DNA of 9,208 bases from Planctomycetes bacterium UBA1135 (GTDB taxonomy: Bacteria > Planctomycetota > UBA1135). The notes under the pieces were generated by a model. The model saw only the letters and a list, made by a program, of their open reading frames with translations. It was not told the origin of the DNA and ran no database searches. Below, in pieces: positions 6,475-9,208 of this stretch (positions are counted from its first letter, which is position 1; the number at the start of each line of letters is the position of its first letter). The DNA lies in NCBI GenBank assembly GCA_002311925.1, contig DCAK01000039.1:7124-16331 (forward strand). The letters run 5' to 3'. The position numbers and the translations under genes are program-made.

Positions 6475-7428
6475 TTACGACCCCTCCGCCGGGCCGGCCA
6501 GTTCGCCTCCCGGGCCGGGGTTCAGGAGCTCACCCACTTCCCTTTCTCCGCCCTCGGGTCCGGAATCGAACTCCTCGTCGACCTCTTCGATGTGGAAATC
6601 ACCGGCCCCTTCCCTCCAGACCACCTCGATGTCTTCGAAGGGCTTCTCCTGCATCAAATCCACTTGCTGCTGCTTGGCGAGTTCCAGGAGGGCCACGAGG
6701 TAGTAAACCGCATCTCTGCGCACGAGGCCCCGGTTATCCTGGAGAAGCTTGTGAAGGCTGGATGATTTCTCCTCCTGAAGCTTCGCCCACAATTCAGTGA
6801 CATAGGCGCGCAAGGGGCGGCCGGCCGGCCGGAACCGGTGAGGGCGCAGAAATCCAGTCTCCTCTTCCAACTTGGCCACGACCTTGAGCAGGTCCCAAAT
6901 CGAGACCTCGCCCAGGTCCCATTCCTGGTCCTCCTCTCCATCCTCCTTTTCGTACCTTCCCATCCATCGCCCCCCCGCCGGCAGATGGTCGGCCCTGGCA
7001 TCCCTTAGGACCCCGAGCGCGTCGGCGGCTTCGCGAAGAGATTTGTAGGCCAGCAGTTGCTGAACCAGTTCCTCGTTCGGGTCGAAGGGGTCCTCGTCCA
7101 TCTCGACCTCTTCTCGAGGAACGAGGGCGCGGCTCTTGATGGCGATGAGGGTGGCGGCGACCACCAGGTAATCCGCCGCCAGGTCGACATCCACCTTGGG
7201 CAGAGCCCGGACGTGTTTGCAGTAGTCGTCGCAAACCCGGGCCAGGGAAACGAGGTGGATCTCCACCTCCTTCTCCTTGACCAGTTGAAGAAGAAGGTCG
7301 AGAGGGCCGTGGAAGACCCGGTCCAGGTGGACCGTGAAGTCGTCTTCATCGACTTTGGCGACCGGGCGGCCGGCCTCCGCTCCCGGGCGGGAGGGGGGCA
7401 GGGCTTCAGGGTTGACGGGTTCAATCAT
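6475..7428 (-). CDS. scpA: Segregation and condensation protein A (kleisin)
   Basis: A 317-residue kleisin that bridges SMC heads and binds ScpB in the chromosome-condensing complex. The N-terminal SMC-binding region carries FHGPLDLLLQLVKEKEVEI at 39-57, followed by the typical YLVVAATLIAIKSRALVP at 87-104. The C-terminal winged helix carries DAVYYLVALLELAKQQQVDL at 239-258 and EKPFEDIEVV at 261-270. It is longer than the ~250-residue Bacillus protein. There is a ~30-residue N-terminal extension, an acidic insert EKEDGEEDQEWD at 160-171, and an acidic, glycine-rich tail from about 280 to 317. The start ATG 7428 lies 3 bases after the protease stop; an AGG just upstream is a weak binding site. 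scpB, often adjacent in other genomes, is not in this window. Confidence 0.95.
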   Translation of the reverse strand: MIEPVNPEALPPSRPGAEAGRPVAKVDEDDFTVHLDRVFHGPLDLLLQLVKEKEVEIHLVSLARVCDDYCKHVRALPKVDVDLAADYLVVAATLIAIKSRALVPREEVEMDEDPFDPNEELVQQLLAYKSLREAADALGVLRDARADHLPAGGRWMGRYEKEDGEEDQEWDLGEVSIWDLLKVVAKLEEETGFLRPHRFRPAGRPLRAYVTELWAKLQEEKSSSLHKLLQDNRGLVRRDAVYYLVALLELAKQQQVDLMQEKPFEDIEVVWREGAGDFHIEEVDEEFDSGPEGGEREVGELLNPGPGGELAGPAEGS

Positions 7429-7431
7429 TGC

Positions 7432-8091
7432 CTAGAAAAATCCCCCGGTTTTCGGCATCGCCACCAGCTCAAGAATCAGGGTCAGCAGCCAATCGATTCC
7501 CCCTCGCAGAATATCCCTAAAAGGCTCCACCCAAAGGAAGAGGCCAAGAATGATGAAGATGCCGAACCGCTCGAGGCCCATGTAGGCCCGAAGGGCCTTG
7601 GGCGAGAGAAAGTACATCACCACCCGGGAACCATCCAGGGGCGGGATGGGCATGAAGTTGAAGACCGCGAGAAGGATGTTCGCGTAGATTCCGATTTGCA
7701 GAACCTTGATCCCCCAACTCCCCTCCTCCCATACGCCACCGTGAAGAAGGGCGGACAGGAGCCCGGCCCACAGAATTGCCTGGAGGATGTTGCTGACCGG
7801 GCCGGCGGCTCCCACCAGGGCCCAGTCTCGGCGAGGATTCCGCAAGAAGTTAATCTGGACCGGCACCGGCTTCGCGCCCCCGAAAATAACGCCCGCGCTG
7901 CTGAGAATCAGGAGGGCGGGCAGGATGATGGTCAGGAAGAGGTCGATGTGGGGAATCGGGTTGAGGGTCACCCGCCCCAGCCGCCGCGCGGTCGGGTCGC
8001 CGAGAAGATCGGCCACCCAGGCATGGGCCGCTTCGTGGGTTGTGATGGCCAAGACGACAATGGCCACGGAGAAGATGATGACGGGGTCCAC
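7432..8091 (-). CDS. Site-2 protease family (M50) zinc metalloprotease, integral membrane
   Basis: A 219-residue membrane metalloprotease. The zinc motif HEAAH is at 19-23 within the first transmembrane segment (IIFSVAIVVLAITTHEAAHAW). AAGPVSN at 95-101 matches the conserved glycine-proline region. The third ligand is in NFMPIPPLDG at 145-154 with D153. About five to six hydrophobic segments are visible, and there is no PDZ or CBS domain. Length fits the small S2P group. I chose GTG 8091 because the protein then begins right before the first membrane helix, with GAAG 5 bases upstream. The frame stays open to 8388, but that extension runs antisense through kdsD and has a low-complexity Ser/Arg composition. 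The substrate is unknown. It leads the minus-strand gene run, 3 bases before scpA. Confidence 0.92.
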   Translation of the reverse strand: MDPVIIFSVAIVVLAITTHEAAHAWVADLLGDPTARRLGRVTLNPIPHIDLFLTIILPALLILSSAGVIFGGAKPVPVQINFLRNPRRDWALVGAAGPVSNILQAILWAGLLSALLHGGVWEEGSWGIKVLQIGIYANILLAVFNFMPIPPLDGSRVVMYFLSPKALRAYMGLERFGIFIILGLFLWVEPFRDILRGGIDWLLTLILELVAMPKTGGFF

Positions 8092-8173
8092 TCGGGCTTC
8101 ATTCTCGCCTTTCCGCAAGGCGCCTACAATACGCAACAGAATGGGAACTCCCGCCGTAGAAGAATCCACGCAA
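8092..8173. promoter_or_regulatory. Divergent spacer between the M50 protease and kdsD; candidate -10 for kdsD
   Basis: These 82 bases separate two divergent transcription units and should hold promoters for both. On the plus strand TACAAT at 8125-8130 matches a sigma-70 -10 element in five of six bases, about 44 bases before the kdsD ATG, but no convincing -35 lies 16-18 bases upstream. On the minus strand TATTGT at 8131-8126 overlaps the same site and is a weaker match. I see no operator-like inverted repeat of useful length. Confidence 0.35.
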
Positions 8174-9151
8174 ATGGTTTTCGACCCCGAACAAGCCCGC
8201 TCCCGAGGCCGCGAAGTCCTGAGACTTGAATCCGAGGCCCTCGCGAGCGCCCAGGAACGGCTCGGCCCCGCTTTTGACGAGGCCTGCCGGATGGTTCTGG
8301 ATTGCACCGGAAGGGTCGTCGTGACCGGCATGGGGAAGGCCGGCCTCGTGGGAGGAAAGATTTCCGCAACCCTTGCGAGCACAGGCACTTCCAGCCTTTT
8401 CCTCCACCCAGGAGAAGCCCTTCACGGAGACCTCGGAAGGGTTCGACCCGAAGACCTCATCCTGGCTCTTTCCAAGAGCGGCGCAACCCAGGAACTGATC
8501 CGCCTGGTGCCGGCCGCTCGAGCCATCGGGGCCCCCATCCTTGCCATTTGCTCGTCCGCCGAGTCTCCCCTGGGCAAGGAGGCCGACGTGGTCCTCGAGC
8601 TTGGGGAAGCCCCGGAAGCTTGCCCTTTGGGCCTTGCCCCCACGGTGAGCACCACCCTCATGCTCGCCCTTGGCGACGCTCTGGCCATGGCGGTGCTCGA
8701 GGGGCGGAATTTCACCCGCGAGGAATTCGCGGCCTTCCACCCCGCCGGCTCGCTCGGGAAGAGCCTGATGCGAGTCGGAGAAATCATGAGAAAGGGCGAT
8801 GAGCTTCCCCTCCTCGGCCCCGAAAGCACTCTCGCCGACACCCTGACGGTGATGACCGAAACCCCCGGAAGACCTGGCGCCGCCGTTGTCGCAAACCCGG
8901 ACGGAACACTTGCCGGAATCTTCACGGATGGAGACCTCCGCCGCCTTGCCCAGTCCGGATCCATCCCGGTCGAAAGCCCCGTCCGTGAGCACATGGCCAC
9001 GGAGCCCCAGGTCGTCGGCGATGAGCAACTGGTGGGAGAGGTCCTCGGCCTGTTCCGCGAAACCCATGTGGATCAAATCCCGGTGGTGAGCGCGGAGGGG
9101 CGCGTGGTCGGCCTGGTGGATGTCCAGGACCTCCTCGAGGTACGGCTCTGA
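8174..9151 (+). CDS. kdsD: D-arabinose-5-phosphate isomerase (KpsF/GutQ family, SIS plus two CBS domains)
   Basis: A 325-residue isomerase converting D-ribulose 5-phosphate to D-arabinose 5-phosphate, the first step towards Kdo of lipopolysaccharide. The SIS domain (about 35-190) shows VTGMGKAGLVGGKISATLASTG from residue 50, HPGEALHGDLG at 78-88 with H84, ALSKSGATQEL at 98-108 and LALGDALAMAVLE at 164-176. HPAGSLGKSL at 189-198 contains the conserved late histidine H189. Two CBS domains follow (about 204-260 and 272-325). Length matches E. coli KdsD (328). I chose ATG 8174, preceded by purine-rich AGAAGAA; ATG 8141 is in frame but lacks a binding site. The open frame further upstream is antisense to the protease gene. 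The likely next gene, kdsC, overlaps its stop, which supports the Kdo assignment over gut- or capsule-specific paralogues. Confidence 0.92.
   Translation: MVFDPEQARSRGREVLRLESEALASAQERLGPAFDEACRMVLDCTGRVVVTGMGKAGLVGGKISATLASTGTSSLFLHPGEALHGDLGRVRPEDLILALSKSGATQELIRLVPAARAIGAPILAICSSAESPLGKEADVVLELGEAPEACPLGLAPTVSTTLMLALGDALAMAVLEGRNFTREEFAAFHPAGSLGKSLMRVGEIMRKGDELPLLGPESTLADTLTVMTETPGRPGAAVVANPDGTLAGIFTDGDLRRLAQSGSIPVESPVREHMATEPQVVGDEQLVGEVLGLFRETHVDQIPVVSAEGRVVGLVDVQDLLEVRL
9137..9140 (+). promoter_or_regulatory. Ribosome binding site before a CTG start
   Basis: GAGG here, inside the last kdsD codons, lies 7 bases before CTG 9148, an ideal spacing. No ATG or GTG exists in the downstream gene's frame near this point, so this site is the main evidence for a CTG start. 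Confidence 0.45.
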
Positions 9152-9208
9152 GCTTCCCCGGTGAAATTCTGGAACGGGCGGCCAGGGTTCGTCTTCTCTT
9201 GACCGACA
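9148..9208 (+). CDS. kdsC: Probable 3-deoxy-D-manno-octulosonate-8-phosphate phosphatase (KdsC), 3' partial
   Basis: Only the first 20 residues fall in the window, reading SFPGEILERAARVRLLLTD after the initiator. This resembles the start of HAD-family KdsC proteins, where a helix ending in a basic residue leads into RLLLTDVDGVLTDG; the catalytic DVDG would lie just outside the window. KdsC removes the phosphate from Kdo-8-phosphate. The proposed start is CTG 9148, overlapping the kdsD TGA as CTGA, with GAGG 7 bases upstream. Position directly after kdsD supports the call, since kdsD-kdsC adjacency is common. Confidence is limited by the very short fragment. Confidence 0.6.
   Translation, partial: MSFPGEILERAARVRLLLTD

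Noticed and set aside
5095..6765. Plus-strand open frame of 556 codons antisense to fmt, thioredoxin and scpA
   Set aside because: It crosses several well-identified genes and their junctions; long antisense frames are expected in G+C-rich DNA, and the translation shows no recognisable motif.
6818..6832. Tandem CCGG palindromic stretch
   Set aside because: It lies within scpA and encodes part of the ordinary RPAGRP segment; too short and composition-driven to call a repeat element.
7787..8173. Long upstream extension of the kdsD frame
   Set aside because: It is antisense to the M50 protease coding region, and the family length is met by starting at 8174.
8092..8388. N-terminal extension of the M50 protease frame up to ATG 8388
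   Set aside because: It is antisense to the well-supported kdsD N terminus, has Ser/Arg-rich shadow composition, and the protease fold begins right at GTG 8091.

Overview
The window is roughly two-thirds G+C and gene-dense. It reads as an ordinary chromosomal segment of a Gram-negative bacterium. Evidence for an outer membrane with Kdo-containing lipopolysaccharide is kdsD (arabinose-5-phosphate isomerase), followed at the right edge by what looks like the start of kdsC (Kdo-8-phosphate phosphatase). An FGly-type sulfatase and an RsmB with a PCTNTGVL motif IV fit a PVC-type lineage such as Planctomycetota. That placement is inference from remembered family distributions, not something the window proves.

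Layout. Left block (+ strand, 1-2470): the 3' part of a LeuA/homocitrate-synthase-like enzyme, then a type I sulfatase whose ATG directly follows the upstream TGA. Central block (- strand, 8091 down to 2467): seven closely packed genes, in transcription order an M50 site-2-type protease, scpA, thioredoxin, fmt, rsmB, an unrecognised small anchored protein, and a xylose-isomerase-like TIM-barrel protein. Gaps range from a 4-base overlap to 33 bases. Right block (+ strand, 8174-9208): kdsD then kdsC, diverging from the central block across an 82-base spacer. The left and central blocks converge and share a TTAA in which both stop codons lie.

How the genes relate. fmt and rsmB serve translation (initiator Met-tRNA formylation and 16S rRNA m5C modification), scpA serves chromosome condensation, and the M50 protease is a membrane protease. 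Their packing suggests a polycistronic housekeeping unit, with the unknown protein and the TIM-barrel enzyme as tightly coupled passengers. kdsD and kdsC are consecutive activities of Kdo biosynthesis. The LeuA-like enzyme and sulfatase have no obvious shared pathway.

No RNA gene, mobile element, CRISPR array, long repeat or clear terminator was found, and no stretch over 300 bases lacks a gene. I see no clear new multi-gene system. The most unusual signals are non-AUG starts at stop/start junctions, a thioredoxin with Cys instead of Thr after the cis-proline, an unrecognised anchored protein coupled to rsmB, and a LeuA-like enzyme without the regulatory domain.
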